From Dokdonella sp. (lineage in GTDB: Bacteria > Pseudomonadota > Gammaproteobacteria > Xanthomonadales > Rhodanobacteraceae), in NCBI RefSeq assembly GCF_019634775.1, contig NZ_JAHCAS010000001.1, positions 310,001 to 374,000 of the forward strand: a DNA stretch of 64,000 nucleotides, in the 5' to 3' direction. This document shows, piece after piece, positions 48,502-59,742 of the stretch; the stretch's first letter is position 1; each line of letters begins with the position of its first letter. The notes beneath the pieces are model-generated. The model saw only the letters and a list, made by a program, of their open reading frames with translations, made no database searches and had not been told where the DNA came from. The translations under genes were made by a program, and so were the position numbers.

Positions 48502-49943
48502 CGGCCGCCCCCCTGTGATTTCAGTTGGCCGACCGAAGCCAGTTCGGCGGCGGTGGCCCCGATGTCGCCGGCGCCGAGCAGGAGCAGCAGGTCACCGTCG
48601 GCAAGCAAGGTCGGCAAGGTCGCGCGCAGATCACGCGGATGTTCGACGAGAACCGGATCGACCTTGCCGCGCGCGCGCACGGCGCGGGCCAACGCGCGGC
48701 CGTCGGCATTGGCGATCGGTGCCTCGCCGGCCGGGTAGACCTCGGTCAGCACGAGTACGTCGACGTCGGCGAGCACGCGCGCAAAGTCATCAAGCAGGTC
48801 ACGCGTGCGCGAATAGCGGTGCGGCTGGAAGGCGACGACGAGGCGGTGCCCGGGCCAGCCGCCGCGCGCAGCGGCAAACACCGCAGCCAGTTCGCTCGGA
48901 TGGTGGCCGTAGTCGTCGACCAGCAACACCTTGCCGCGATCCAGGGCGACCTCGCCGCGCAGCGTGAAACGACGACCGACGCCCTGGAACGCCGCGAGCG
49001 CGGTCTGCATGGCCGCTGCGGACACGCCTAGCTGCCAGCCGACCGCGCAGGCGGCCAATGCGTTCTGCACGTTGTGCCGGCCGGGCAGATTCAGCTTCAC
49101 CGGCACGGCCTCGTCGGCGTCCGGCAGGTGCAGGTCGAAGTGCATGCGCGCGCCGTCCTGGCGCAGGTTCGAGGCGCGCACGTCGGCCGCGCTGTCGATT
49201 CCACAGGTCAGCGTGCGCCGCGGCGTCAGCGCGGCCAGCGCGGCGACCTCGGGATCGTCGATGCAGAGCACGGCCACGCCGTAGAACGGCAGGCGGTGCA
49301 GGAAGGCCTCGAAGGCCTGCTTCACGCGCGCGAAGTCTCCGTCGTAGTTTTCGAGGTGGTCGGCGTCGATGTTGGTGACGATGGCGATGACCGGCGCGAG
49401 CATCAGGAACGAACCATCCGACTCGTCGGCTTCGGCGACGAGGTATTCGCCGGTGCCGAGACGCGCATTGGCGCCCGCCGCGGTGAGTTGGCCGCCGATG
49501 ACGAAGGTCGGGTCCAGCCCAGCTTCGGCGAGCACGCTAGCGGTCAGGCTGGTCGTGGTGGTCTTGCCGTGCGTGCCGGCAACGGCGATGCCGCGGCGGA
49601 AACGCATGAGCTCGCCGAGCATTTCGGCGCGCGGAACGACCGGGATGCGCCTCTCGCGCGCAGCCAGAAGCTCGGGATTGTCATCGGCGATCGCACTGGA
49701 GACGACCAGCACGTCGATGTCCTCGACGTGCGCGGCGGCGTGGCCGCGACGCACGTCGATGCCGAGCCCGGCGAGGCGGCGCGTGGTCGGCGAATCGGCG
49801 CGATCGGAACCGGATACCGCATAGCCGAGGTTGTGCAGCACCTCGGCGATGCCGCTCATGCCGACGCCACCGATGCCGACGAAATGGACATGGCGGAAGT
49901 CCTGCATGATGTCACCGTGCTGGCGCAGCCGCTGCGGCGTCAT
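48498..49943 (-). CDS. murC: UDP-N-acetylmuramate--L-alanine ligase MurC
   Basis: MurC adds L-Ala to UDP-MurNAc. The 481-residue product has [20 protein letters not shown] (UDP-binding), the ATP P-loop [29 protein letters not shown] and [17 protein letters not shown] 49943 overlaps the murG stop (ATGA); an internal ATG at 49907 (MQDFRHVHF) is the alternative and would match shorter family members. No murB lies next to it. Confidence 0.97.
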   Translation of the reverse strand: MTPQRLRQHGDIMQDFRHVHFVGIGGVGMSGIAEVLHNLGYAVSGSDRADSPTTRRLAGLGIDVRRGHAAAHVEDIDVLVVSSAIADDNPELLAARERRIPVVPRAEMLGELMRFRRGIAVAGTHGKTTTTSLTASVLAEAGLDPTFVIGGQLTAAGANARLGTGEYLVAEADESDGSFLMLAPVIAIVTNIDADHLENYDGDFARVKQAFEAFLHRLPFYGVAVLCIDDPEVAALAALTPRRTLTCGIDSAADVRASNLRQDGARMHFDLHLPDADEAVPVKLNLPGRHNVQNALAACAVGWQLGVSAAAMQTALAAFQGVGRRFTLRGEVALDRGKVLLVDDYGHHPSELAAVFAAARGGWPGHRLVVAFQPHRYSRTRDLLDDFARVLADVDVLVLTEVYPAGEAPIANADGRALARAVRARGKVDPVLVEHPRDLRATLPTLLADGDLLLLLGAGDIGATAAELASVGQLKSQGGGR

Positions 49944-51001
49944 GCTGCGACCTCCAGGCAGATGTCGGCGATGCGCGCGGCGGCCTGCGGGCGCGCGAGC
50001 GCGCGCGCGGCGGCGGCCATGCCGGACAGGCGACCGCGGTCGCGTGCGAGGCCGTCGATGGCCACGCCAATGCGGCGCACGAAATCCTCTCCTTCGGCAA
50101 CCAGGCACGCGGCACCCACCTCGACCAGCATCTCGGCGTTGCGCGTCTGGTGGTCGTCGACCGCAGCGGGGAACGGCACGAGGATCGCAGCCACACCGGC
50201 CGCGCACAGTTCGGCAATGGTCAGCGCGCCGGCACGGCAGATCACCAGATCGGCCCAAGCGTAGGCTGCCGCCATGTCGTCGATGAACGGTTCGATGCGC
50301 GCCTCGATGCCCGCCTGGGAATACGCCGCACGCGTCTTGTCGAGATGTTTGCCACCGCACTGATGGCGGATGTCGAGCGCAGGCGCGCTGCCGCGGCGCT
50401 GGAACACCAGCGGCAGCTGCGTGTTGAGGCTGGCCGCGCCCTGGCTGCCTCCGAGCACGAGGATGTGCAGTGAACCGGTGTGGTCGGCTTCGCCCGGCGG
50501 CGGCATCGCTGCGATCTCGGCACGCACGGGGTTGCCGATCCATTCGGCACCGGGCAGCGCACCGTCGAAGCCGCCAAGCACGCGACGCGCCAAGCGTGCC
50601 AACAGGCGGTTGGTGAAACCGGCGACGCGGTTCTGCTCATGCACGACCAGCGGACGCTTCAGCAGCCACGCGGCGATGCCGCCCGGCGCCGCAGCGTAGC
50701 CGCCCATCGACAGCACGCTGCGCGGAGCGAGGCCGGCGATCAGGCGGCGCGCAGCCAAGACCGCGCGGGCGAGGCGCAGCGGAGCGAGCATGAATGCGAG
50801 CAGGCCCTTGCCGCGCACACCAGAAAAATCGATCGTCTCGAGTTGAATGCCGGCGCCCGGCACGAGCTGCGACTCGAGGCCCTTTCGACCACCGAGCCAA
50901 ACCACGGGCACGCCGCGCGCGAGAAGCTCGCGCGCGACCGCGATGCCCGGAAAGATGTGACCGCCGGTGCCGCCGGCCATGATCAGTACGGGCGCGCTCA
51001 C
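49940..51001 (-). CDS. murG: Lipid II-forming GlcNAc transferase MurG
   Basis: MurG transfers GlcNAc to lipid I at the inner face of the membrane. The 353-residue GT28 enzyme begins VSAPVLIMAGGTGGHIFPGI from a GTG at 51001 that overlaps the ftsW stop (GTGA). It has HEQNRVAGFTNRLLA, the G loop LHILVLGGSQGAASLN and the donor site RAGALTIAELCAAG. No other start fits the glycine-rich loop as well. Confidence 0.97.
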   Translation of the reverse strand: MSAPVLIMAGGTGGHIFPGIAVARELLARGVPVVWLGGRKGLESQLVPGAGIQLETIDFSGVRGKGLLAFMLAPLRLARAVLAARRLIAGLAPRSVLSMGGYAAAPGGIAAWLLKRPLVVHEQNRVAGFTNRLLARLARRVLGGFDGALPGAEWIGNPVRAEIAAMPPPGEADHTGSLHILVLGGSQGAASLNTQLPLVFQRRGSAPALDIRHQCGGKHLDKTRAAYSQAGIEARIEPFIDDMAAAYAWADLVICRAGALTIAELCAAGVAAILVPFPAAVDDHQTRNAEMLVEVGAACLVAEGEDFVRRIGVAIDGLARDRGRLSGMAAAARALARPQAAARIADICLEVAA

Positions 51002-52200
51002 GCCGGCGCTCCGCTGGGCTCGCCAGACTGCACGGCCTGCACGGCCGCCGCTTCGGCGCGCGAAAGCTCGAAACTGACGCGCGCGAGCACGCCGATCGCG
51101 AGACAGGTCATCAGCACGCTCGAACCACCCGAACTGATCAGCGGCAAGGTCAGGCCCTTGGTCGGCAGCACGCCGAGATTCACGCCGATCGACACCAGCG
51201 CCTGCAGCGACAACATCAGCGAGATGCCGAAGGCCGAGTAGCCGGCAAACCGCAGGCCACGCTCGACCGCACGCAGACCGATGCTGAAGCCGCGCCCGAC
51301 CAGCCAGGCGAACAGCACGAGCACGAGCACGATCCCGGCAAGACCGAGCTCCTCGGCGATCACTGCGAGGATGAAGTCGGTATGCGCCTCGGGCAGATAG
51401 AACAGCTTCTGCACGCTCGCGCCGAGGCCGACACCGAGCCATTCGCCACGACCGATCGCGATCAACGCCTGGGTCAGCTGGAAGCCGTCGTTGAACGGAT
51501 CGGCCCAGGGATCGAGGAACGACTTCAGACGCTTGAAGCGGTATTCCTCGAAGATCGCCGCCCAGGCGATTGCCGGTGCGACGACCGCACCGAGCATCGC
51601 GAGGTTGCGCAGGCGCGCACCACCAAGCCAAACCATGCCGAGCGACACCGCCATCAGCAGCATCGCGCTGCCGAAATCCGGCTGCGCGAGGAGCAAGCCG
51701 ACCAGCAGCACGCCGATGCCGAGCGGCTTGAACACACCGAACATGCTCGACTGCAGGCTGTCGCGGTGGCGCACCAGGTAGCTGGCGAGATAGGCGATGA
51801 AGATCAGCTTGACCGCCTCGACCGACTGGAACCCCGAAATGCCCAGGTTGATCCAGCGCCGCGCACCATTGATGCGTGTGCCGATGCCGGGCACGAACAC
51901 GAGCAACAGCAGGACGATGCCGAATACGAGCAGGATGCCGGCATGGCGTTCGATCCATTCCAGCTCGATCTTCGCCACCGTGATCGCCAGGGCAACGCCC
52001 AGCGCGAGAAACACGAGGTGGCGGATCAGGTAGTAGAACGGCCCGATCTGCTGGTTGTCGGCGACCGCGATCGAGCTCGAGGCGACCATGATCGTGCCGA
52101 GACTGGCCAACGCGATCGCGCTCAGCACGATGCCGGCGTCGTAGCGCCCCTTCGCATCGCTGCGTCGCGTGGCCTGGGTATTGGCGGTCGTGGCGAACAT
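50998..52200 (-). CDS. ftsW: Lipid II polymerase FtsW (SEDS family)
   Basis: FtsW polymerises lipid II at the septum with FtsI. The 400-residue product has about ten membrane helices and SEDS motifs GARRWINLGISGFQSVEAVK, LLLAQPDFGSAMLL, EAHTDFILAVIAEELGLAG and LPLISSGGSSVL. A short N-terminal cytoplasmic tail precedes the first helix. It directly follows mraY (TGATG); in most gammaproteobacteria murD lies between these two genes, and it is absent here. Confidence 0.96.
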   Translation of the reverse strand: MFATTANTQATRRSDAKGRYDAGIVLSAIALASLGTIMVASSSIAVADNQQIGPFYYLIRHLVFLALGVALAITVAKIELEWIERHAGILLVFGIVLLLLVFVPGIGTRINGARRWINLGISGFQSVEAVKLIFIAYLASYLVRHRDSLQSSMFGVFKPLGIGVLLVGLLLAQPDFGSAMLLMAVSLGMVWLGGARLRNLAMLGAVVAPAIAWAAIFEEYRFKRLKSFLDPWADPFNDGFQLTQALIAIGRGEWLGVGLGASVQKLFYLPEAHTDFILAVIAEELGLAGIVLVLVLFAWLVGRGFSIGLRAVERGLRFAGYSAFGISLMLSLQALVSIGVNLGVLPTKGLTLPLISSGGSSVLMTCLAIGVLARVSFELSRAEAAAVQAVQSGEPSGAPA

Positions 52201-53282
52201 CAGCGCACCTTCAGAGTGGCCAGGCCAACGAGCACAAGAACGACACTGATGATCCAGAAGCGCACGATCACGCGCGGCTCCGGCCAGCCCTTGAGCTCGA
52301 AGTGGTGATGGATCGGCGCCATGCGGAAGATGCGTTTGCCGGTGAGCTTGAAACTCGCCACCTGCAACATCACCGACACCGTTTCGATGACGAACACGCC
52401 GCCCATGATGATGAGCACGATCTCCTGGCGGACGATGACCGCGATCGTGCCGAGCGCGGCACCGACCGCGAGCGCGCCGACATCGCCCATGAAAACCTGC
52501 GCCGGATAGGTGTTGAACCAGAGGAAGCCAAGTCCGGCGCCGGCCATCGCCCCGCAGAAGATCGCCAGCTCGCCGGCACCCGGGATCGACGGAATCTGCA
52601 GGTAGCTCGAAAACACCGCGTTGCCAGCGAGGTAGGCGAAGGCGCCGAGTGCTGTGACCACGAGCACGCTCGGCATGATCGCCAGGCCGTCCAGCCCATC
52701 CGTCAGGTTCACCGCGTTGGAGAATCCGACGATCATGAAATACGCGAGGGGTACGAAGGCGATGCCAAGTGGGATCGCCACGCTCTTGAACACCGGCAGG
52801 TAGAGCACGGTCTCCGCGGGCGTCTCGGCGGTCAGATACAACACCACGGCAACGGCGAGGCCAAACACCGACTGCCAGAAGTACTTCCAGCGCGCGGCAA
52901 GACCACGGCTGTCCTTCAGCACGAGCTTCTTCCAGTCGTCATAGAAGCCGATGCCGCCGAATGCGATCGTCACGCCGAGCACGAGCCAGACGTGACGGCT
53001 GTGGATGTCCATCCACAGCACGGTGGCGATGATCACGGCGAGCAGGATCAGGCCGCCGCCCATGGTCGGCGTGCCGGCCTTGGCCAGATGCGTCTGCGGG
53101 CCGTCGTTGCGGATGACCTGGCCGGCCTTCAGTTCGGCCAGCTTGCGGATCACCATCGGGCCGACCAGCAACGACACCGCCAGCGCGGTCAGTGTGCTCA
53201 TGATCGCGCGGAAGGTCAGGTACTGGAACAGATGGAAGCCGCTGTACCAGTTGCGCAGCAGGTCGGCGAGTTCAAGCAGCAT
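52200..53282 (-). CDS. mraY: Phospho-MurNAc-pentapeptide transferase MraY
   Basis: MraY makes lipid I from UDP-MurNAc-pentapeptide and undecaprenyl phosphate. The 360-residue protein has ten helices and motifs [69 protein letters not shown] and [17 protein letters not shown]. The ATG at 53282 overlaps the murF end by 11 nt and fits the family; the longer frame is noise. Confidence 0.97.
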   Translation of the reverse strand: MLLELADLLRNWYSGFHLFQYLTFRAIMSTLTALAVSLLVGPMVIRKLAELKAGQVIRNDGPQTHLAKAGTPTMGGGLILLAVIIATVLWMDIHSRHVWLVLGVTIAFGGIGFYDDWKKLVLKDSRGLAARWKYFWQSVFGLAVAVVLYLTAETPAETVLYLPVFKSVAIPLGIAFVPLAYFMIVGFSNAVNLTDGLDGLAIMPSVLVVTALGAFAYLAGNAVFSSYLQIPSIPGAGELAIFCGAMAGAGLGFLWFNTYPAQVFMGDVGALAVGAALGTIAVIVRQEIVLIIMGGVFVIETVSVMLQVASFKLTGKRIFRMAPIHHHFELKGWPEPRVIVRFWIISVVLVLVGLATLKVR

Positions 53283-54639
53283 GGCGGCCTCCCGGTGCGG
53301 CATCGGCGCTGAGTGCGGCGACGACGCGATGCATCCCCGAGCCATGGGAGCCCTTGACCAGGGCGGTGGTGCCGGCGCCGAGTTCAGCGCGCAGCGCATC
53401 GACCAGGGCAGCCTGGTCGCGGTGGTGCGCGGCATTCGCTCCGAATGCCTCGACGGCAGCGGCGCTGAGCGGACCGACCGCATGCAGGCGCTCTATGCCT
53501 TCCTGTTTCGCCAACGCACCGATGCGGGCGTGCAAGGCAGGCGCGTCGGGGCCGAGTTCGAGCATGTCGCCCATCACCAGCACGCGCGTACCGGGCTCGG
53601 CGGCGAGCGTGGCGACGGCCGCGGCGAACGAGCCCGGATTGGCGTTGTAGCTGTCGTCGATGAGCACCGCGCCATTGGCCAGCGCGATGCGTACGTTGCG
53701 ACCCGGCACCGGCGTGGCTGCTTCGAGGCCGGCCTTGATCGTCGCCAGCGGCACGTCGAGCGCATGCGCGATGGCCGCCGCGGCAAGCGCGTTGCCGATG
53801 TTGTGCCGGCCCGGCAGGGCGAGCTGCACCTGGGTCTCGCCCTGCGGCGTGACCAGCACGAACTGTTGCGCCGGCGCGCCGACCTCGAAGCGCGCACCGA
53901 TTTCTGCCGGCGTGGTGAGGCCGAAGCGTACGATGCGGCGCGTGCCGGCCAGTTCGACGAAGCGCGGCGCGTAAGCCTCGTCGGCATTGATGACGGCGAT
54001 GCCGTCGGCCGGCAGCTGCGCGTACAGCACGCCCTTGGTTTCGGCGATCGCATCGAGCGAGCCCATGCGCTCGAGATGGGCTGGAGCGATGTTGTTGACC
54101 AGTGCGACCGACGGCCGCGCAATGCGCGCGAGGTAGTCGATGTCGCCCGGCTTGCCGGCGCCCATCTCGAGCACGACGTAGTCGCTGTCGGCCGGTGCCG
54201 AGAGCAGGGTCAGCGGCAGGCCGATCTCGTTGTTGAAGCTGCCACTGTTGACGTGAGTACGGCCATGGCGTGCAAGGATCGATGCAGTCAGTGACTTGAC
54301 CGTGGTCTTCCCGTTGGATCCGGTGATGCCGATCACGCGAGCCTCGCGTGATGCACGCACACCGCGCGCGACGTCACCGAGCGCGACCAGCGTGTCGGCA
54401 ACCACGACTTGCGGCAAGTCGGTTTCGAGTGCATGGTCGACCAGCACCGCCGCCGCGCCGCCTGCGCGCGCCGCATTGGCGAAGGCGTGGCCGTCGTGGT
54501 GCTCACCGCGCAGGGCCACGAACAGCGCACCGGGCGCGAGCGTGCGTGTGTCGGTCGACACCGTGCCGATGCGCACGGCGGCACCGATCAGATGTCCTTC
54601 GCACCAGCGCGCGACGTCGGCGAGATCGAGGTTCAGCAT
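53272..54639 (-). CDS. murF: UDP-MurNAc-tripeptide--D-Ala-D-Ala ligase MurF
   Basis: MurF adds D-Ala-D-Ala. The 455-residue product has the N-terminal UDP-binding domain ([20 protein letters not shown]), P-loop [39 protein letters not shown] (family-typical) and the C-terminal domain with [19 protein letters not shown]. It overlaps murE by seven nt and mraY by 11 nt. The last residues ([10 protein letters not shown]) are unremarkable. Confidence 0.97.
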   Translation of the reverse strand: MLNLDLADVARWCEGHLIGAAVRIGTVSTDTRTLAPGALFVALRGEHHDGHAFANAARAGGAAAVLVDHALETDLPQVVVADTLVALGDVARGVRASREARVIGITGSNGKTTVKSLTASILARHGRTHVNSGSFNNEIGLPLTLLSAPADSDYVVLEMGAGKPGDIDYLARIARPSVALVNNIAPAHLERMGSLDAIAETKGVLYAQLPADGIAVINADEAYAPRFVELAGTRRIVRFGLTTPAEIGARFEVGAPAQQFVLVTPQGETQVQLALPGRHNIGNALAAAAIAHALDVPLATIKAGLEAATPVPGRNVRIALANGAVLIDDSYNANPGSFAAAVATLAAEPGTRVLVMGDMLELGPDAPALHARIGALAKQEGIERLHAVGPLSAAAVEAFGANAAHHRDQAALVDALRAELGAGTTALVKGSHGSGMHRVVAALSADAAPGGRHAA

Positions 54640-56111
54640 GGCCGCCCCTCCAGCACCGCGTCCACGACGGCACGATCGTCGAATGCATGGCGCACGCCGG
54701 CGACTTCCTGATAGCGCTCGTGGCCCTTGCCGGCGACGAGGACGACGTCATCCGCGCCGGCCATGCCGATCGCCATGGCGATCGCGCGCGCGCGGTCGCG
54801 CTCGACGCGCACCGCTCCCGCGTCGGCGAAGCCGGCGACGATGTCGGCGATGATCGCATCGCCGTCCTCGCCGCGCGGGTTGTCGTCGGTGACCATGATG
54901 GCGTCGGCGAAGCGCTCGGCGATCGCCGCCATCTGCGCGCGCTTGCCGGTGTCGCGCTCTCCGCCGCAGCCGAACACGCAGACCAGGCGCCCGGCGCAAT
55001 GCGCACGCAGGCTCGACAGCGCCTGCTCGAGCGCGTCCGGTGTGTGTGCATAGTCGACCACGACCAGCGGCTGGCCATGGTTGCCGCCAAGGCGGTTCAT
55101 GCGTCCTGCCACCGGCTCGAGCATGGCCAAGGTCGCCGCGATCGCCTCGAATGCGTAGCCGAGCGCATGCAGGGCTCCGGCAACGGCAAGCAGGTTGGAG
55201 ACATTGAAGCGACCGAGCAGGCGCGTCGCCACCCGGCCTTCGCCATCAGGCAAGCGAAGCTGGAATCGCAAGCCGCCGGCCGGCGTCTCGATGGCGCTCG
55301 CCGATACCGGCGCGACGGCATCGTCGATGCCATAGGCGAGTGCGCGCACCCCGGCCGGAAGGCTCGCCAGCAGCTCTCGACCGAAGGCATCGTCACGATT
55401 GATGACGGCGTGGCGCAGGCCCGGGAGCGCGAACAGGCGTCGCTTGGCGGCGCCGTAGGCTTCCATCGTGCCGTGGTAGTCGAGGTGATCACGACTGAGG
55501 TTGGTGAAGACCGCCAGGGCGAAGTGCGTCCCCTCTACGCGACCCTGTTCGAGCGCATGCGAGGACACCTCCATCGCCACGTCGGTCGCGCCGGCAGCGC
55601 GGAACTCGGCGAACAGTCCTTGCAGGGCGATCGCGTCGGGCGTGGTGCGCTCACCGGGATGGAAGTTTTCCGGCAGACCGGCACCGAGTGTGCCGATCGT
55701 CGCTGCGCGGCGGCCGAGATGGCCGAGTGCCTGGGCCAACAGCTGTACGGTCGAGGTCTTGCCGTTGGTCCCGGTAACCCCGCTGACGCGGATCGCCTGC
55801 GACGGTTCGCCGTGAAAGCGCGCAGCGATCACACCGACTTCACGATGCAGGCGCTCGATCCACACGATCGGCACGCCGGGCGCATCGATCGGTTCGGCCG
55901 GTGCCTCGGCGAGCACGACGACCGCCCCGCGCGCGACCGCGGCGGGCGCAAAATGGATGCCGTGCGCGCGCGTGCCGCGCAGGGCGAAGAATGCATCTCC
56001 GGCGCGCACACTGCGCGAATCGAGGCTGAGACCACGCACGACGACATCACCGGCCGCCGCAGGCAGAGCGGCGCCGGTGATGAGTTCACGCAGGGGCAGG
56101 CCGGCACTCAT
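54633..56111 (-). CDS. murE: UDP-MurNAc-L-Ala-D-Glu--meso-DAP ligase MurE
   Basis: MurE adds the third amino acid. The 492-residue product has [21 protein letters not shown]-loop [54 protein letters not shown] and [12 protein letters not shown]. The DNPR motif indicates specificity for meso-diaminopimelate, as expected for a Gram-negative. The ATG at 56111 overlaps the ftsI stop (ATGA). Confidence 0.97.
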   Translation of the reverse strand: MSAGLPLRELITGAALPAAAGDVVVRGLSLDSRSVRAGDAFFALRGTRAHGIHFAPAAVARGAVVVLAEAPAEPIDAPGVPIVWIERLHREVGVIAARFHGEPSQAIRVSGVTGTNGKTSTVQLLAQALGHLGRRAATIGTLGAGLPENFHPGERTTPDAIALQGLFAEFRAAGATDVAMEVSSHALEQGRVEGTHFALAVFTNLSRDHLDYHGTMEAYGAAKRRLFALPGLRHAVINRDDAFGRELLASLPAGVRALAYGIDDAVAPVSASAIETPAGGLRFQLRLPDGEGRVATRLLGRFNVSNLLAVAGALHALGYAFEAIAATLAMLEPVAGRMNRLGGNHGQPLVVVDYAHTPDALEQALSSLRAHCAGRLVCVFGCGGERDTGKRAQMAAIAERFADAIMVTDDNPRGEDGDAIIADIVAGFADAGAVRVERDRARAIAMAIGMAGADDVVLVAGKGHERYQEVAGVRHAFDDRAVVDAVLEGRPC

Positions 56112-57889
56112 TGCGGCACGGCCTCCTCGTAGTTCGGCTCGTCCGGCGGATAGTCCGGCGGAAGACTCGTCGCGCCGATGGCATGCCCCATGTCCGGGGA
56201 ACCGGCATACCAGCGCTGCACGTTGTCCGGGGCGACGTCGAGCAGGCGCATCGCCTCGTTCATGACCTTGCTGAACACCGGTGCCGAGATCAGGCCGCCG
56301 AAATAGGCGCCGCCGCGACCGCCACCCGGATCGTGGATCACGACCACACCGACCAGGCGCGGTGCGCTGGCCGGCACCATGCCGGCGAACAACGACACGT
56401 AGCGTTTCTCGTAGCCGCCGCCGATGGCGCGGCGCGAGGTGCCGCTCTTGCCAGCGACGCGATAGTTGGGCACCGCTGCACGCAGGCCGCCGCCCTCGGG
56501 ACCAACCACGGTCTCGAGCATGGCGATGACCTGCCCGGCGATGTGCGGATCGACCACCGCGCTGTCCGGATTGATGGCGCCCTTGACGAAACCCGGCTGG
56601 CGCAGCCGCCCGCCGTTGGCCAGCGCGGCGTAAGCCTGAGCGAGTTGCATCGGCGTGACGCTGAGGCCATATCCGTACGAGATCGTCGCCTTCTCGGTCG
56701 GGCCCCACGCCTTGGCGACCGGCAGCAGACCCGGCGATTCACCAGGAAAACCGCAGCCGGTGACCTCGCCGAAGCCGAAGCGGTGGAACACGTCGTACAT
56801 GTGCTCCGCACTCATCGACATCGCCATCTTGGTCGCGCCGACGTTGCTCGACTTGGTCAGCACGCGGGTGACGTTGATCGGCCCGAAATTGCGGATGTCG
56901 CCGATCGTGTAGCCGCCCGGCAGGGTCATCCTGCCGGGCGTGGTATCGATCGGCGTGTCGGGCTTCCAGCGCCCGCTCTCGAGCGCGGCGACGACGGTGA
57001 ACGTCTTCATCGTCGAACCGGGCTCGATCACGTCGGTCACGCCGCGATTGCGGCGAAACGCCGGTTCGGCACTGCCTTTCGCGTTCGGGTTGAACGAAGG
57101 CTGGTTGACCATCGCCAGCACTTCACCGTTGCTGACGTCGAGGATCACCATCGAACCCGAAGAAGCGTTGTGTTCGAGGATCGCGGCCTTCAGTTCGCGG
57201 TAGGCGACGTACTGGATGCGACGATCGATCGACAGGGTAAGGTCGCGGCCGGGCTGCGCTTCCTTGAGCAGTTCGACATTCTCGACGACATGGCCGAGAC
57301 GGTCGCGGATGACGCGCTTGACGCCGGGCTTGCCGGCCAGCCAGTCGTCGAAGGCGAGCTCGAGGCCTTCCTGACCGCGATCGTCGATGTTGGTGAAGCC
57401 GAGCGTGTGGGCGAGCACTTCGCCACTTGGGTAGTAGCGGCGGAAGGCGCGTTCGCTGGCCACGCCGGGAATCTTCAGCGCGAGCAGTTCCTCGGCGGCA
57501 TCGGGATCGACCGGACGCTTTAGGTACATGAACTCCTTGTCGCGACGTTGCAGCAGGCGTTCGGTCAGCGCGTCCAGACTGACCCCGAGCGCCCTGGCCA
57601 GTTCCGGCAACCGATCCGGCGCGGCCAGCAATTCCTGCGGATTGCCCCAGATCGATTCGACCGGTGTCGACACCGCCAGCGGCTCGCCGTTACGGTCGAA
57701 GATCGTGCCGCGCGACACGGCGATCGGGATGTCGCGCAGGTAACGCGCGTCGCCCTGGTCCTGGTAGAAGTCCTTGCGCACGACCTGCAGGTCGACCGCG
57801 CGCACGATCAGCGCGGTCGAGGCAAGCACGAGCACCATCAGCACGGTGTACAGGCGCGCGCGCAGATTGGCCGGCTTGGCGCGCTTCAT
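56108..57889 (-). CDS. ftsI: Septal peptidoglycan transpeptidase FtsI (PBP3)
   Basis: FtsI cross-links septal peptidoglycan. The 593-residue class B penicillin-binding protein has one N-terminal helix ([20 protein letters not shown]), a pedestal domain ([15 protein letters not shown]), and the transpeptidase domain with [10 protein letters not shown] (catalytic Ser), [10 protein letters not shown] (SxN) and AGKSGTSRR (KSGT). ATG 57889 has GGGG six nt upstream and is preferred to an in-frame TTG at 57922. A 143-nt gap separates it from ftsL, unusual for this tightly packed cluster. Confidence 0.97.
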   Translation of the reverse strand: MKRAKPANLRARLYTVLMVLVLASTALIVRAVDLQVVRKDFYQDQGDARYLRDIPIAVSRGTIFDRNGEPLAVSTPVESIWGNPQELLAAPDRLPELARALGVSLDALTERLLQRRDKEFMYLKRPVDPDAAEELLALKIPGVASERAFRRYYPSGEVLAHTLGFTNIDDRGQEGLELAFDDWLAGKPGVKRVIRDRLGHVVENVELLKEAQPGRDLTLSIDRRIQYVAYRELKAAILEHNASSGSMVILDVSNGEVLAMVNQPSFNPNAKGSAEPAFRRNRGVTDVIEPGSTMKTFTVVAALESGRWKPDTPIDTTPGRMTLPGGYTIGDIRNFGPINVTRVLTKSSNVGATKMAMSMSAEHMYDVFHRFGFGEVTGCGFPGESPGLLPVAKAWGPTEKATISYGYGLSVTPMQLAQAYAALANGGRLRQPGFVKGAINPDSAVVDPHIAGQVIAMLETVVGPEGGGLRAAVPNYRVAGKSGTSRRAIGGGYEKRYVSLFAGMVPASAPRLVGVVVIHDPGGGRGGAYFGGLISAPVFSKVMNEAMRLLDVAPDNVQRWYAGSPDMGHAIGATSLPPDYPPDEPNYEEAVPQ

Positions 57890-58032
57890 GGCGAACCCCG
57901 GCGGATTCGCGTGCACGCGCAAGCCTGCGCCTGCGCGCAGCCACGAAGACGACCGCCAATGGCGGCGCCTGCGGATGTCGCCCCGCTGACCGGGCGTCCG
58001 TTCATGACTGTGAGTTCCCCCTCACCGTCGTC

Positions 58033-58302
58033 CTACCGTCTTGTCACGACCATCTCCGCGGGGCCCGGCGAAACCATGCCGAGGCGCCCACGGGCGATCT
58101 GTTCTATTCGATTGTTCTCGGCCCAGGTCGCCTGCTCGAGCTGCAGGCGTCCGAACTCGTAGTTGAGGTCGTCGCGTTCACTGGTGAGGCGATCCAGCTC
58201 GATGAAGTGGCGGCGGCTTTCGTGACGCGCGTAGACGATGCCGATCGAACTGGCGACCACCGCCGCAGCCAGCAACAGCAGCAACGCCACACGCACCTTC
58301 AC
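58033..58302 (-). CDS. ftsL: Cell division protein FtsL
   Basis: FtsL joins FtsQ and FtsB in the divisome regulator complex. The 89-residue product starts at a GTG overlapping the rsmH stop (GTGA): [20 protein letters not shown] then a periplasmic leucine-zipper-like coiled coil ([20 protein letters not shown]) and the end [20 protein letters not shown]. Size, topology and place between rsmH and ftsI identify it more than sequence does, as FtsL is poorly conserved. Confidence 0.92.
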   Translation of the reverse strand: MKVRVALLLLLAAAVVASSIGIVYARHESRRHFIELDRLTSERDDLNYEFGRLQLEQATWAENNRIEQIARGRLGMVSPGPAEMVVTRR

Positions 58303-59219
58303 GGCCGCCTCTCCGCCACACGCAGCACGGCGCTGCGCGCACGCGGATTGGCCGCCAGTTCGGCCTCCCCGGGGAACTGTTTGTCGATCGCGACCAAGGT
58401 CCGCGCGGGCGCATCCAGCGGCGGCAGGTTGCGCCGATTGGCCGGCCGCATGTCCTGTCCACGGATGAAACGCTTGACCACGCGATCCTCCAGCGAGTGG
58501 AAGCTGATCACCACGAGCCGCCCGCCAGGCCGCAACCGGGCGAGCGCACCTTGCAAACCTGCCTCGAGGGCGCCGAGCTCGTCGTTGACGGCGATGCGCA
58601 GCGCCTGGAACGTGCGCGTCGCCGGATGCTTGTGGCGCTCGCGATAGCCGATCGTGCGCGCCACCAGTGCAGCCAACTCGCCGGTCGTACGCAACGGCGC
58701 TCCGGCGCGGCGCTCGACGATCGCGCGCGCGATGCGCCGGCTCATGCGTTCCTCGCCGTAGCGCCACAGCACATCGGCGATGTCGGCTTCGTCGGCGGCA
58801 GCCAGCCATTCGGCGGCGCCAATCCCGGCGGAGCTGTCCATGCGCATGTCGAGCGGGCCATCGGCCTGGAAGCTGAAGCCACGCGTCGCGTCGTCGAGTT
58901 GCGGCGACGACACCCCGAGGTCAAAGAGCACGCCATCCAGGCCTTGCGCCGTTTCCGGCCAGTCCGCGAGTTCCGCGAAGCTGGCATGCCGGATGCGCAC
59001 ACGCTCGTCCCTGCCCAATGTTTCCCGCGCCGCCGCGATCGCCTGCGGGTCACGATCCATCAACAACAACCGCCCTGCCGGCCCGAGCCTCGCCAGCACT
59101 TCGAGCGCGTGACCGCCGCGACCGAAGGTGCCGTCGAGATAGGTACCATCCGGACGGACCCGCAGCGCCTCGATCGTCTCGACGAGCATGACCGGCGCAT
59201 GGGTGAAGGTTTCCGCCAT
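58299..59219 (-). CDS. rsmH: 16S rRNA m4C1402 methyltransferase RsmH (MraW)
   Basis: RsmH methylates N4 of C1402 in 16S rRNA using S-adenosylmethionine. The 306-residue product has [34 protein letters not shown] (SAM site), [40 protein letters not shown] and [17 protein letters not shown]. It starts 13 nt after the mraZ stop and overlaps ftsL. Length and motifs are standard. Confidence 0.97.
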   Translation of the reverse strand: MAETFTHAPVMLVETIEALRVRPDGTYLDGTFGRGGHALEVLARLGPAGRLLLMDRDPQAIAAARETLGRDERVRIRHASFAELADWPETAQGLDGVLFDLGVSSPQLDDATRGFSFQADGPLDMRMDSSAGIGAAEWLAAADEADIADVLWRYGEERMSRRIARAIVERRAGAPLRTTGELAALVARTIGYRERHKHPATRTFQALRIAVNDELGALEAGLQGALARLRPGGRLVVISFHSLEDRVVKRFIRGQDMRPANRRNLPPLDAPARTLVAIDKQFPGEAELAANPRARSAVLRVAERRP

Positions 59220-59232
59220 GACAGCGTCCCGA

Positions 59233-59679
59233 CTAAAGCGGCAGTTCGAGCATGTCCTCCGTCAGATCCTCCTCGCCGATGGTCTGGCGGATCTTTGCGT
59301 GGTGGGCCTGCTCGCTCCAAAGCTCGAGTTTGTTGCCCATGCCCAGCAGGACCGCCTTCTTCTCGATGCCCATCGCGCCGCGCTGGCTGGCCGGCACCTG
59401 GATGCGCCCGTTGGCATCCGGCTCGACCGCGGCAGCGGCACCAACGAGCTTCATCTGCAGATTGCGATGCACGGTCTTGGCCTTGCTCAGTGCGTTGACC
59501 TCGTCGCGCAAGGTTTCCCACTCCTTTTCCGGAAAGATCCACAGGCAACCGTGTTCGAACGGGTTGTAGGTGACGACGAGGTGGTTGGCGCTGGCCCTGG
59601 CCACGGCCTCCCGATGGGCGCTCGGAATGGCGAGCCGGCCCTTGTCGTCGAGCGTGACGGGGGTTTCACCCTGGAACAT
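59233..59679 (-). CDS. mraZ: Transcriptional regulator MraZ
   Basis: MraZ binds the promoter region of the dcw operon and represses it in E. coli. The 148-residue product has two SpoVT/AbrB-like swapped-hairpin repeats with the DxxGR signatures [10 protein letters not shown] and [10 protein letters not shown], and ends [13 protein letters not shown] 59679 ([15 protein letters not shown]) matches family starts; GTG codons just upstream are part of the operator boxes. It is the first gene of the cluster. Confidence 0.96.
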   Translation of the reverse strand: MFQGETPVTLDDKGRLAIPSAHREAVARASANHLVVTYNPFEHGCLWIFPEKEWETLRDEVNALSKAKTVHRNLQMKLVGAAAAVEPDANGRIQVPASQRGAMGIEKKAVLLGMGNKLELWSEQAHHAKIRQTIGEEDLTEDMLELPL

Positions 59680-59714
59680 CCCACCTGACACCACTAAAAC
59701 CCACTTAAAGCCAC
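59680..59714 (-). promoter_or_regulatory. MraZ operator: four GTGG boxes at 10-bp spacing
   Basis: On the minus strand four boxes follow each other at exactly ten-nt intervals: GTGGC (59714-59710), GTGGG (59704-59700), GTGGT (59694-59690) and GTGGG (59684-59680), the last touching the mraZ ATG. E. coli MraZ recognises direct TGGGN repeats at ten-bp spacing near its own promoter, so autorepression is the natural reading. The last box also serves as a purine-rich stretch just before the start codon. Confidence 0.85.
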
Positions 59715-59742
59715 CTTATGTCGCAGTCCATGAGACTGTCAA
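59715..59742 (-). promoter_or_regulatory. Candidate sigma-70 promoter of mraZ (dcw operon)
   Basis: On the minus strand TTGACA (59742-59737) is a perfect -35, followed after 16 nt by CATAAG (59720-59715), a four-of-six -10. Transcription would start near 59708, inside the MraZ box array, which explains how MraZ could block it. The remaining 59743-59999 shows no gene and no clear terminator for the upstream gspK. Confidence 0.7.
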
